Positions 16,651 to 25,095 of a stretch of DNA of 64,000 bases are shown piece after piece; the first letter of the stretch is position 1; every line of letters begins with the position of its first letter. The position numbers and the translations under genes were made by a program. The DNA is from Variovorax sp. WS11 (GTDB lineage Bacteria > Pseudomonadota > Gammaproteobacteria > Burkholderiales > Burkholderiaceae_C), in contig NZ_JAAGOW010000005.1 of NCBI RefSeq assembly GCF_010499245.1, positions 930,001 to 994,000 of the forward strand, written 5' to 3'. Below the pieces are notes generated by a model, which was given only the letters and a program-made list of their open reading frames with translations, ran no database searches and had not been told where the DNA came from.

Positions 16651-18545
16651 GCCAAGCCAAACGGGCTCCGTTACCTGCGACGCTGCCCCCACAACTCGCT
16701 ACGCTGGTGTCGTCCGTCCCCCCTGGTGACTGGATCGTGGAGGGCAAGTTCGACGGCTACCGCCTGATGGCACGCATCGATGCCGGCAAGGCTCGTCTGT
16801 TTACCCGAAACGGCCACGACTGGACCGGCAAGCTCCTGCCCCTTGCGCAGGCCATCACGGACCTCGGCCTGGACAGCGCCTGGCTCGATGGCGAAATCGT
16901 GGTGCTGAACGATGCGGGCGTGCCCGATTTCAATCGGCTGCAGAACGCCATCGACAATGCACGCACCGGCGACATTCAGATGTTCGTTTTCGACGTGCCG
17001 TTCCTCGCAGGCATGGACCTGCGCGAGGTGCCGCTGGCCAGCAGGCGCGCGGCGCTCCGGGAGCTATTCGACTCACGCGAGGCAGGCATCGTCCGGCTCA
17101 GCCAGTCTTTCGACGTCTCGGCAGGGCAACTGCTCGATGCGGCGTGCCGCATGGGCATGGAAGGAGTCATGGCCAAGCGTGCCGATGCGCCCTATACCTC
17201 GGGCCGTACGGAAAGCTGGTTGAAGCTGAAGTGCTCGCACAGGCAAGAGTTCGTGGTGGTCGGTTTCACTGACCGCTCCGGCGCCAGCGAGGTTGGCGGC
17301 CTGCTGCTGGGCTACCACGAAGGCACGCAGTTGCGCTACGCCGGTTCGGTGGGAACCGGGTGGGACTCGGCGACCGGACGTGAGCTCAAGGAGAAGCTGT
17401 CTACCCTGCGGGTGAGCCGTCCGACGGTCACCGCAGAGGATGCCAAACCCGGTCGATGGTCCAAACGCGCAGCTGGGACGCAGCGCTGGGTCAAGCCGAC
17501 GATGGTGGTCGAGGTGGCGTTCTCCGAATGGACGCCGGACGGGCGCATCAGGCACCCCGTGTTCCGCGGCGAGCGCACCGACAAGCCCGCTGCCCTCATC
17601 GTGCGCGAGACCGCCAAACCGATGGGCGCTGCCGCTCCCGGCAAGAAGGTGACCCAGGGCATCGGCGTCAAGGTCACAAATCCCGAGCGGGTGATTGACC
17701 CTTCCACCGGTTTGCGAAAGGTGGATCTGGTGCGCTACTACGAGAGTGTGGCTGAATGGATGCTTCCGCATCTGCGGGGCCGCCCGGTGTCGCTGGTGCG
17801 CGGACCTACGGGCATCACGGGTGAGCTGTTCTTCCAGAAGCATGACGACAAGCTGTCTATCCCGCACGTGCGCAACCTGCCCGCACATCTTTGGCCGGGG
17901 CACGCTGAATTGCTGGAGGTGGCGACTGCGCCGGCGCTGGTGGCGTGCGCCCAAATGAACGTGATCGAGTTTCACACCTGGAACTCCCGAGCAAAGAGCA
18001 TCGACAAGCCCGACCGCATGGTGTTCGACCTCGACCCTGGCGAAGGCACGCCTTGGCAGCACGTGCAGGAAGCGGCGATTCTTGTGAGAGCGCTGCTGGA
18101 AGAGCTCGGGCTGGACTGCTGGCTGAAGACGTCCGGCGGCAAAGGGCTGCATGTGGTTGTCCCGTTGACGCCGCGGCTGGACTACGAGGCCGTCAAGAAC
18201 TTCTCGCAGGCGGTCGCTCAGCACCTCGCGAAGACCATTCCCTCCCGCTTTGTGGCCAAGAGCGGACCCAGGAACCGCGTTGGAAAGCTGTTCGTTGACT
18301 ACCTGCGCAATGGCCATGGCGCCACCACAGCTACCGCGTTCTCGGCCCGGTCTCGACCCGGTCTCGGCGTATCGATGCCTATCCGCTGGGAGCAGTTGCG
18401 CGAACTAAAAAGTGGCGCGCAGTGGACCATTGCTATTGCTCGGGAATATCTCAGTTTCCAGAGAGAAGACCCATGGGCCGATTACTGGAAGAAACGGCAA
18501 ACGCTCACTGCAGCTATGCGTCGGCTCGCCGCGGCGGCAGGGTGA
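16647..18545 (+). CDS. ligD: LigD ligase-polymerase (ATP-dependent DNA ligase plus primase-polymerase domains)
   Basis: 632 residues from a TTG at 16647; a start nearer the ligase motif is possible. The ligase domain (~25-310) has the AMP-accepting Lys in EGKFDGYRLMAR, and also LDGEIVVL, MEGVMAKRADAPYTSG and SWLKLKC. The polymerase domain (~345-632) has the metal-binding VFDLDPGEGTPW, TSGGKGLHVVVPL and DYLRNGHGATTATA. In the full protein a phosphoesterase domain comes first; here it is destroyed. The remaining two domains could still fill gaps and seal breaks in non-homologous end joining if translated on their own. No ku gene is in the window. Confidence 0.82.
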   Translation: MRQAKRAPLPATLPPQLATLVSSVPPGDWIVEGKFDGYRLMARIDAGKARLFTRNGHDWTGKLLPLAQAITDLGLDSAWLDGEIVVLNDAGVPDFNRLQNAIDNARTGDIQMFVFDVPFLAGMDLREVPLASRRAALRELFDSREAGIVRLSQSFDVSAGQLLDAACRMGMEGVMAKRADAPYTSGRTESWLKLKCSHRQEFVVVGFTDRSGASEVGGLLLGYHEGTQLRYAGSVGTGWDSATGRELKEKLSTLRVSRPTVTAEDAKPGRWSKRAAGTQRWVKPTMVVEVAFSEWTPDGRIRHPVFRGERTDKPAALIVRETAKPMGAAAPGKKVTQGIGVKVTNPERVIDPSTGLRKVDLVRYYESVAEWMLPHLRGRPVSLVRGPTGITGELFFQKHDDKLSIPHVRNLPAHLWPGHAELLEVATAPALVACAQMNVIEFHTWNSRAKSIDKPDRMVFDLDPGEGTPWQHVQEAAILVRALLEELGLDCWLKTSGGKGLHVVVPLTPRLDYEAVKNFSQAVAQHLAKTIPSRFVAKSGPRNRVGKLFVDYLRNGHGATTATAFSARSRPGLGVSMPIRWEQLRELKSGAQWTIAIAREYLSFQREDPWADYWKKRQTLTAAMRRLAAAAG

Positions 18546-18666
18546 CGCAGGAAAGTCGCGGCGCGTGAACTCTCGACCATCGCTCGGCTATTACGCGGTG
18601 GTGCACCGCGCGAGCGCCGCGACCGATGTCCAATTCATCGTTGGGGGTTGGTTCTGCTACGGCGCG

Positions 18667-18879
18667 CTACCGCCGTCGCAGCGGCACCAGCAGCCCCTCC
18701 AGCCCGTTATGGTCGATCTCGTGCATGAGCTGCAGCAGCCTGCCGATCTCGCCCCTGGGAAGGCCTTCGCGCGCAAACCAGGCGAGGTAGTTGCCGGGCA
18801 GGTCGGCAATCACCGTGCCCTTGTGCTTGCCGAAGGGCATGGGCATCGAGACCAGCTTGTCGAGGTCGTCGGGCACCAT
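18667..18879 (-). CDS. DUF3820 family small protein
   Basis: 70 residues: MPMPFGKHKGTVIADLPGNY, LAWFAREGLPRGEIGRLLQL then a basic end. The FGKHKG and YLxWF pattern is the DUF3820 signature, also found fused to some exonucleases. Function unknown. It follows the SUI1 gene by five bases and is surely co-transcribed with it. Confidence 0.8.
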   Translation of the reverse strand: MVPDDLDKLVSMPMPFGKHKGTVIADLPGNYLAWFAREGLPRGEIGRLLQLMHEIDHNGLEGLLVPLRRR

Positions 18880-18884
18880 CGATG

Positions 18885-19265
18885 CTAACCGCCCGCGCGC
18901 TTGACCGTCATGCCCCGCTTCTGCAGCGCGGCGATTACCGTGTCGCGGTGGTCGCCCTGGATTTCGATCAGGCCGTCCTTGGTGGTGCCACCCGAGCCGC
19001 AGGTCGTCTTGAGCTGCTTGCCGAGCTGCGCGAGCGCGGCCGCGTCGAGCGCTACGCCCTTGATCACTGTCACGCCCTTGCCCTTGCGGCCCTTGGTGTC
19101 GAGCGATATGCGGACAATGCCGTCACCGGCCGGCACCGCCTTGCGGGGCTGCTTGCAGACGCAGGCCGCCACCGGTTGGCCACAATCGGGGCAGACGCGG
19201 CCGGTTTCGGTCGAATACACCAGGCTGCTGCTGCTGCCTTCGGTGCCTTGCTTCTTCACTGTCAT
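18885..19265 (-). CDS. yciH: SUI1/eIF1-like translation factor (YciH type)
   Basis: 126 residues. An N-terminal cysteine cluster (VCPDCGQPVAACVC, likely zinc-binding) is followed by the SUI1 domain (IVRISLDTKGRKGKGVTVIK, LKTTCGSGGTTKDGLIEIQG, DHRDTVIAALQKRG). Bacterial YciH is thought to influence start-codon selection. The ATG at 19263-19265 is chosen because GAGGG lies five bases upstream; another ATG directly precedes it. Its start is only ~10 bases from the divergent rhlE start, so the two genes' control regions overlap each other's coding sequence. Confidence 0.88.
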   Translation of the reverse strand: MTVKKQGTEGSSSSLVYSTETGRVCPDCGQPVAACVCKQPRKAVPAGDGIVRISLDTKGRKGKGVTVIKGVALDAAALAQLGKQLKTTCGSGGTTKDGLIEIQGDHRDTVIAALQKRGMTVKRAGG

Positions 19266-19275
19266 CATCGCCCTC

Positions 19276-19512
19276 ATGCCATTTACAACGCTCGGCCTCT
19301 TGCCGGCCCTCGTGCGCGCCGCCACCGACGCCAGGTATTTCATGCCCACCCCGGTCCAGTCGGCCGCCATCCCTGCCGTGCTGCGTGGGCAGGACGTGCT
19401 GGGCCTGGCGCAAACCGGTTCGGGCAAGACGGCTGCATTTTCGTTGCCGCTGTTGCAGCGCTGGGCCGCGTCGCCGCGGCAGGTCGCGCCGCGCGGTGCA
19501 CACGCTGGTTGA
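19276..19512 (+). pseudogene. rhlE: DEAD-box RNA helicase (RhlE-like), N-terminal fragment
   Basis: Opens MPFTTLGLLPALVRAATDAR with the Q-motif (PTPVQSAAIPAVLRGQD) and Walker A (AQTGSGKTAAFSLPLLQ). It loses homology around residue 73 and stops at 19512. The remaining ~350-400 residues, including the DEAD box, are absent. Breakage coincides with the start of a transposition-protein (TniB) remnant, so a transposon-related rearrangement removed the rest. Confidence 0.82.
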
Positions 19513-19815
19513 TCATCCACGGCGAATCGAACATCGGCAAGACGCTCGTCGTGCGCAAGTTTCAGCGCGAGCACCCCACGTCGTTTGACGATGACGAGGG
19601 GTCGAACGTCGGCAGATCGTGGCGATGCAGATGCCGGCGACTCCTGAGCAGCACCGCTTCTATAGTGCGCTGTTGTTCAAACTCGGTGCGCCGCACAATA
19701 CCAGTGCCGACCTGTCGACCCTGGAGCGCCTGGCGCGTGACCTGCTGCGTCGGATCGCGCCAAGTATGTTGGTGGTGGACGAGGTCCATCACCTTCTTGC
19801 GGGAAGCTACCGCGC
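19496..19815 (+). pseudogene. tniB: TniB-like transposon ATPase remnant
   Basis: The first part (from ~19505) reads LIIHGESNIGKTLVVRKFQR with a Walker A motif, then EHPTSFDDDEGSNV. After a frame change near 19612 it continues AMQMPATPEQHRFYSALLFK, LGAPHNTSADLSTLERLARD and Walker B MLVVDEVHHLLAGSYR. This is the central portion of TniB, the AAA+ helper of Tn5053/Tn402-type transposons. The N- and C-terminal parts and tniA/tniQ are missing. It is a dead fragment between rhlE and the reductase gene. Confidence 0.82.
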
Positions 19816-19848
19816 GAGGACTGCCCCACCACGGTCGCGGGCTGCTGC

Positions 19849-21018
19849 TCACCACGCCCCTTCGAGCACCTGCTGCAACTCCGCGACGTCCTTGACGCGC
19901 CGGGGATTACTCTGGAGGAACCAGTCGTCGAACGCGATGGCTGCCAGTTCGCCCAGTGAATCGCGGGAAACTCCGACATCGCGCAGGCGGCGCGGCACGT
20001 CGAGGGACGCGAACAGGTTCTCGAGCGCGAGAACGACAGCGGTCGAAGGCGACTCGCCGGCAACAGCCCGGACGTCGAGAGCTGTCGCGATCTTCTCAAT
20101 GCCCGCCCGCGCGGCTTCGGCGTTGAAGCGCACGACGTGAGGCATCATGATGGAATCGGAAATCCCCATATCGATGTGGAATCGTGCACTGATCGCATGG
20201 CCAACCGGGATCGCCATGCCCGCACCGGTGTAGTCGGAGCCCTGGCCGCAGAGGATCGAGGCGGCCATCAGGTCGGCACGAACATCCAAGTCATCGGCGT
20301 TCGAGGCCTGCGGCAGCTGCCGTGTCAGCAGGCGGGTCGCATGTATCAGCATCGCGTCTGCCAGAGGATCGCCGCGGTGGGACATGAGGCCTTCCAGGGC
20401 AAGTGCGAAGGTGTTGAGCGCGGCGCTCACGACGAGTTGCCGCGGCGTGCACAGCAAGAACGCAGGATGAATGTAAACGGCCCGCGCGCGCGCCTTCGGG
20501 TCGTACAGAGCCAGGCGTTTGCCTTCGTCTGTGTCCAGGATGGCACTGCCCGCCTTCACCGTGGCGGTTGTCGGGGTGGTGGGGATCGCGATGACCGGCA
20601 GCTTGGGCGCAAGCAGCTTCGGGCTCGTGAGTTGCCCAGAAGATTCGCGCCTCGTGCACAGCTCGCGCGCATGGCCTTTTTCCCCATGCAGGATGTTGAC
20701 GGCGCGCGCTGTGGTGATCGCGGAGCCGCCGCCCACGGCCACGATCGCGTCGGCCTGCAGCCGCTCGAGTTCGCGCACCGCCTGCTCCACATCCGGCAGC
20801 GGGGTGTCGGGCCGGGCGCCCGAATACACGCCTGCAAGATGGCTGCCCATCGCCTGCTTCACCAGCTCGAGCGGCGAGCCGGGCTTTGCCAGGGTAGTGC
20901 CGCAGATGATCACCGCACGCTTGCTGCCCGCACGCTCCAACTCGGACGCGAGCGTGTCGAAGCAGTCGGCGCCCTGGTAGATGCGTTGCTGGGGAATGGG
21001 GTGTCGGTAGGACTTCAT
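19849..21018 (-). CDS. Iron-containing alcohol dehydrogenase / maleylacetate reductase-like
   Basis: 389 residues with a Rossmann-type N-terminal domain (VAVGGGSAITTARAVNILHG, IPTTPTTATVKAGSA) and a helical C-terminal domain. The segment equivalent to the usual metal site reads SAALNTFALALEGL: the Asp and the first His of typical iron ADHs are replaced by Asn and Leu. The later IPVGHAISARFHIDMGISDS keeps two His. Maleylacetate reductases also carry Asn at the first position, so a metal-independent reductase of a beta-keto or unsaturated acid is plausible. It is the last gene of the minus-strand catabolic cluster but separated from it by ~300 bases, so it may have its own promoter. Confidence 0.82.
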   Translation of the reverse strand: MKSYRHPIPQQRIYQGADCFDTLASELERAGSKRAVIICGTTLAKPGSPLELVKQAMGSHLAGVYSGARPDTPLPDVEQAVRELERLQADAIVAVGGGSAITTARAVNILHGEKGHARELCTRRESSGQLTSPKLLAPKLPVIAIPTTPTTATVKAGSAILDTDEGKRLALYDPKARARAVYIHPAFLLCTPRQLVVSAALNTFALALEGLMSHRGDPLADAMLIHATRLLTRQLPQASNADDLDVRADLMAASILCGQGSDYTGAGMAIPVGHAISARFHIDMGISDSIMMPHVVRFNAEAARAGIEKIATALDVRAVAGESPSTAVVLALENLFASLDVPRRLRDVGVSRDSLGELAAIAFDDWFLQSNPRRVKDVAELQQVLEGAW

Positions 21019-21321
21019 TTTGAGGAGGCCTTGCGGCGATGATAGGGAGCGAGGACTGGGGGTCGCCAGATCAGGCGACGCACACGCAGTTCACGCAGAG
21101 CAGCACGAGCTTGTACACGTTCGCCGCCGTGTCGCGCTGCAGCATGTTCCTTTAGCTCGCAGAGTAAGGCTGCGCGAGTTTCTTGAACGCGGTCGAGAGC
21201 ACGTGGTAGCACGTACACAGCTTTCATCTTCCGCATGAATGTGGGCTCGCCGGTTCCACTGGGCTGCTTTGAGCTGAATTCCTGATGGGCGTGAACCCTC
21301 ACATTGCGATGAAGGAGGCGC
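21019..21321. other. Intergenic stretch without a convincing gene
   Basis: About 300 bases between the acyl-CoA dehydrogenase stop and the reductase start. A minus-strand frame covers it but has no recognisable motif. It may hold the promoter of the reductase gene. Confidence 0.5.
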
Positions 21322-22485
21322 TCAATAGGACTTCGGCAGCCCGAGTACCTTTTCAGCGATGAAGCACAGGATCAGCTGCGGACTCACAGGCGCAAGGCGC
21401 GGAATCCAGGATTCCCGCAGGTAGCGCTCCACGTGGTACTCCTTGGCGTATCCCATCCCGCCATGGGTCAAGATGGCGTTCTCGCATGCGCTGTAGCACG
21501 CTTCGGCGGCCAGGAACTTCGCACTGTTGGCCTCCGCGCCGCAGGGCAGGCCCTGGTCGTAGAGCCACGAGGCCTTCTGCACCATCAGGTGCGCCGCTTC
21601 CAGCTCCATCCACGATCTCGCGAGTGGGTGCTGGATCGACTGGTTCTTGCCGATGGGCCGATCGAAAACCTCGCGCTCGTTCGCATAGTTGGCCGCTCGT
21701 TTCAGGGCGGCGCGCCCCAAACCAACGGCTTCGGAAGCGATCAGGATGCGCTCGGGATTGAGCCCGTGAAGGATGTAGCTGAAGCCCTTGCCCTCTTCAC
21801 CGATTCGGTCCTCCACTGGTATGCGCAGGCCGTCGATAAACACCTGGTTGGAGTCTACGCACTTGCGGCCGAGCTTCTCGATCTCTCGCACCTCGATCGT
21901 GTTCGGGTCGAGGTCCGTGTAGAACAGGCTGAGACCCTCGGTTCCCTTGCATTCCTCGACCGGCGTGGTGCGCGCAAGCAGCAGGATCTTGTTGGCGACT
22001 TGCGCAGTGCTGATCCAGACCTTCTGGCCGTTCACGACGTAGTGTTGGCCATCACGCACTGCACGCGTCTTGAGCTTCAGCGTGTTCAAGCCGGTGTTCG
22101 GCTCCGTCACAGCGAAGCAGGCGCGGTCCTGGCCCTGGATCAGTCGCGGCAGCCAGCGCTGTTTCTGTTCAGTGGTGCCGAAGACCACCACAGGGTGCAG
22201 GCCAAAGATATTCATGTGCACGGCGGAGGCGCCGGACAGGCCAGCGCCCGTGGCCGAGATGGTGTGCATCATGAGTGCGGCCTCGCTGATTCCGAGGCCC
22301 GCGCCACCGAATTCCTCGGGCATGGCGATCCCGAGCCAGCCCGACGCGGCCAGCGCACGGTGGAAGTCGACGGGAAAGCCGCCTTCGCGGTCCTTGCGCA
22401 GCCAGTACTCCGCGTCGAAGGGCGTGCAGACCTTCTCGATCGCATCGCGGATCTGCTCCTGCTCGGGCGTCAGGCTGAAATTCAT
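21322..22485 (-). CDS. Acyl-CoA dehydrogenase
   Basis: 387 residues, full family length. N-terminal helical domain (MNFSLTPEQEQIRDAIEKVC, ALAASGWLGIAMPEEFGGAG), the FAD-contacting ACFAVTEPNTGLNTLKLKTR and WISTAQVANKILLLARTT, and the C-terminal helical bundle. LTHGGMGYAKEYHVERYLRE carries the Glu expected as catalytic base (as in medium-chain enzymes). It should introduce a 2,3-double bond into an acyl-CoA and pass electrons to ETF. It starts 10 bases after the CMD-like gene, so one operon with BKACE and the binding protein. Confidence 0.92.
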   Translation of the reverse strand: MNFSLTPEQEQIRDAIEKVCTPFDAEYWLRKDREGGFPVDFHRALAASGWLGIAMPEEFGGAGLGISEAALMMHTISATGAGLSGASAVHMNIFGLHPVVVFGTTEQKQRWLPRLIQGQDRACFAVTEPNTGLNTLKLKTRAVRDGQHYVVNGQKVWISTAQVANKILLLARTTPVEECKGTEGLSLFYTDLDPNTIEVREIEKLGRKCVDSNQVFIDGLRIPVEDRIGEEGKGFSYILHGLNPERILIASEAVGLGRAALKRAANYANEREVFDRPIGKNQSIQHPLARSWMELEAAHLMVQKASWLYDQGLPCGAEANSAKFLAAEACYSACENAILTHGGMGYAKEYHVERYLRESWIPRLAPVSPQLILCFIAEKVLGLPKSY

Positions 22486-22495
22486 GGGTGTGTCC

Positions 22496-23071
22496 TCATC
22501 GGCTGGTGCCGGGAAATTCGGGATCCTCGAGCTCCGGCGCGGCGGCGTCCGGCAGTCCGAGTTCGAAGGTGTTGAGCGTCAAGGAGACGAAGCAGTAGTA
22601 GCCGAGGACGGCGACGAGTTCGACCATGCCGCGTTCGCCCAACTGGGTCACGCCGCGTGCGTAGAGTGGGGCCGGCACGCGCCCGTTCGCGAGCAGGGTC
22701 GATGCGATGTCGTAGACGGCACGCGAGCGCTCATCCGGCAGGATTGGCTCGCGCCGCGCAGCGATTGCGGCGATCGCCGCTGGATCCACGCCAGCCTTCA
22801 GTGCATGCGCCTTGTGTGCGCTCCATTCCACGTGCGAAGTCCAATGTCGGCCGCACATGAGGATCGCGAGTTCGACGAGACGCGGCGCGAGCGTGGTGTC
22901 GAAGCGCAGCAACTCCCCGAGCTTTTGGCCGCGGCGGGCCAGCTCCGGGTTGCGCAGCCAGGCGATCATCGGAGCCGGCACCTTACCGCGTGGCCCGGAG
23001 GTCACCTCCGCGCAGACCTCGACTTGCTCTCTTGTCAGTTCCGTTTCGGACGGCATGTGAAGGCGGGGCAT
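22496..23071 (-). CDS. Carboxymuconolactone decarboxylase / AhpD-like protein (copy 1 of 5)
   Basis: 191 residues from the ATG at 23069-23071. The CMD fold is shown by LAPRLVELAILMCGRHWTSH VEWSAHKAHALKAGVD, with the Glu-x-x-x-His pair where AhpD-like proteins carry catalytic residues; the AhpD Cys-x-x-Cys is absent. The segment RGMVELVAVLGYYCFVSLTL ends the fold. True activity (decarboxylation, hydrolysis or peroxide reduction) cannot be read. It lies between BKACE and acyl-CoA dehydrogenase with gaps of 19 and 10 bases, so its product probably acts in the same pathway. Confidence 0.85.
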   Translation of the reverse strand: MPRLHMPSETELTREQVEVCAEVTSGPRGKVPAPMIAWLRNPELARRGQKLGELLRFDTTLAPRLVELAILMCGRHWTSHVEWSAHKAHALKAGVDPAAIAAIAARREPILPDERSRAVYDIASTLLANGRVPAPLYARGVTQLGERGMVELVAVLGYYCFVSLTLNTFELGLPDAAAPELEDPEFPGTSR

Positions 23072-23090
23072 CGCGGCTCCTTGCTGCGGC

Positions 23091-23963
23091 TCAGCCGATG
23101 CGAAGCAGCTCGCGCGCCTGGGCAGGCGTGGCGACCTCGCCATCGAGCTCGCGCACGATTCGCGCGGCACGCTGCACGAGCGGTGCGTTGCCGGGCGAGA
23201 GCTGTCCACGGCCGATGTACAGGTTGTCCTCCAGCCCGACCCGCACGTGTCCGCCGAGCAGTACGGCCTGGGCCACCATCGCGAATTGATGGCGTGAGAT
23301 CCCGAAAGCGCTCCAGAGGCCGCCGGCAGAGACGAGCTGCTTCATCGCCTGCATGGACTCGGTGCTGGCCGGCGCGCCCCATGAAATGCCCAGGCAGAAC
23401 TGCAGCCAGGGCGGATCGGCGAACAGGCCGCGCTCGCAGAGGTGTCGCGCGAAGGCGGCGTGTCCGAGGTCGAAGACTTCCAGTTCCGGCTTCACGCCGG
23501 CCTCGCGGATGGCTATCGCCATGCGTTCGACTTCCTGCGGAAGATTCAGGAACGCGTAGCTGCCGAAATTCAGGGTACCGACGTCAAGGCTGCAGATGTC
23601 AGGCCGCAGTTCCAGAACGTGGGCGATCCGCTCTTCGGGCGTCGCCATGCCCGGGATGGAGTTGCGGTTCGGATCAACCGCATCCGGCACGTAGCGGCCA
23701 CCGGCGCCTGTGGTGAGATTGATCAGCACGTCGCTTCCGGCGTCGCGGATGCGGCGCACCACTTCGCGATACAGGGCAGGGTCACGGCTCGGCTTACCAG
23801 TTTGCGGATCACGCACGTGGATGTGCACGATGGCTGCGCCGGCGTCGCGAGCGGCCAAGGCTTCTGTGGCAATCTGCTCCGGCGTGACCGGCACATGCGG
23901 GCTGACGCGGGTCGTATCGCCACCGCCCGTGAGGGCGCAGGAAATGATTACAGGACGGGTCAT
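23091..23963 (-). CDS. BKACE (DUF849) beta-keto acid cleavage enzyme
   Basis: 290 residues. TIM-barrel zinc enzyme that condenses a beta-keto acid with acetyl-CoA to give an acyl-CoA and acetoacetate. Visible signatures: start MTRPVIISCALTGGG, zinc-binding His pair in AAIVHIHVRD, LINLTTGAGG, GHVRVGLEDNLYIGRGQLSP with the catalytic Glu. The subfamily substrate (carnitine-type, aminohexanoate-type or others) cannot be set by eye. It is the second gene in the cluster, 154 bases after the binding-protein gene; with the acyl-CoA dehydrogenase it suggests degradation of a keto-acid intermediate. Confidence 0.93.
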   Translation of the reverse strand: MTRPVIISCALTGGGDTTRVSPHVPVTPEQIATEALAARDAGAAIVHIHVRDPQTGKPSRDPALYREVVRRIRDAGSDVLINLTTGAGGRYVPDAVDPNRNSIPGMATPEERIAHVLELRPDICSLDVGTLNFGSYAFLNLPQEVERMAIAIREAGVKPELEVFDLGHAAFARHLCERGLFADPPWLQFCLGISWGAPASTESMQAMKQLVSAGGLWSAFGISRHQFAMVAQAVLLGGHVRVGLEDNLYIGRGQLSPGNAPLVQRAARIVRELDGEVATPAQARELLRIG

Positions 23964-24117
23964 GAAGATGTCGGGTTGATGGAGTCGTGGAGAAAGGGGC
24001 GCCCTGCGCCGGCGCGGCGGTCGTCACGGCTTGGATGTCCGTTGGCCGGCCCTCGCCAGCGCGCTCTTGGAGGCGTCAGATCGGTCTGCAGCAGGCACCG
24101 CATTCGCGCCGCTGCCA

Positions 24118-25095
24118 TCATGCGTTGCGCGCGAGCTGGACGATCTTCTTCCACCTCGCCGCTTCGCGCGGGATCTCGGGAGCGAGCGCCGTGGCACCCA
24201 CGGGGTCGGGGAAGAGCACCTGCTTCGTGCAGAACTCCTTGAACTGCGGACTCTGTGCGGCCTCGACGATGTGCTGTGAGAGCAGCTGCACGATCGGTTC
24301 TGGTGTGTGCGCAGGCGCCATGAAGTCGAGCTGCGAAGACGCGTCGAAGCCTGGAACGGCGGATTCGGTCACCGTGGGCACGTCCGGTAGCGCCTCCCAT
24401 CGTTTCGCGCCAGTCACGGCCAGGATGCGCAGCTTGCCGGCCTGGTGGAGGGGCAGCACACCTGCGGAACCTTGGCAGGTGAAGGAGATTCGGCTGCCGA
24501 CCACGTCCGTGACCGCCATGGTGGTTTCCTTGTAGCCGATGTGACGGGCGTTGGTCTTGCTCATGTCATTGAGGAGAACCGAACATAGGTGAGCCGTGCT
24601 CCCGACGCCTTGGGAGGAATAGGTCAGTTCACCCGGCTTGCTCCTCATCTCCTGCACGAGCTCCCCCATCGTTCGGAACGGCGAATCGGATCCCACCACG
24701 ATCGCGAGAGGAACGCGCACCACGCGTGCGACGGCGGTGAAGTCCCGGACCGCATCGAACGGCGGGACGGCCGACTCGGAGAAAAGTGGCAGAACGTAGA
24801 GCGGCAGGCCGGTGATGATGATCGTGTAACCGTCCGGTGTGGCTTTGGCGGCAGCCTGGTAACCCAGCAGACCGCCGGCGCCCGGGCGGTTGTCGACCAC
24901 CACCGAGGTGTTCAGCTGCTTGGCCAGTGCATCGGCGATGTAGCGTGCGGCGGCATCGATCGAAGTGCCCGCAGAAGCCGGCACGATGATCTTGATGGGG
25001 CGGGATGGATACTGCTGCGGGAAGGCAGCGCGCGCGCCGAGCAATGGAAGCGCTGCTGCAGCCTTCAATAGCGAACGTCGCGCGGGAACGGTCAC
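24118..25095 (-). CDS. TctC/Bug-family periplasmic binding protein (1 of 7)
   Basis: 325 residues from a GTG at 25093-25095 with CAGGAG just upstream. A Tat-like leader (VPARRSLLKAAAALPLLGAR) precedes the mature protein, which starts with the family hallmark YPSRPIKIIVPASAGTS IDAAARYIADAL. VVVDNRPGAGGLLGYQAA and the ligand loop PDGYTIIITG follow. These proteins bind carboxylates in the periplasm; TctA/TctB membrane partners are not in the window. It is the first gene of the minus-strand cluster, so it may carry a pathway substrate or act in sensing. Confidence 0.93.
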   Translation of the reverse strand: MTVPARRSLLKAAAALPLLGARAAFPQQYPSRPIKIIVPASAGTSIDAAARYIADALAKQLNTSVVVDNRPGAGGLLGYQAAAKATPDGYTIIITGLPLYVLPLFSESAVPPFDAVRDFTAVARVVRVPLAIVVGSDSPFRTMGELVQEMRSKPGELTYSSQGVGSTAHLCSVLLNDMSKTNARHIGYKETTMAVTDVVGSRISFTCQGSAGVLPLHQAGKLRILAVTGAKRWEALPDVPTVTESAVPGFDASSQLDFMAPAHTPEPIVQLLSQHIVEAAQSPQFKEFCTKQVLFPDPVGATALAPEIPREAARWKKIVQLARNA

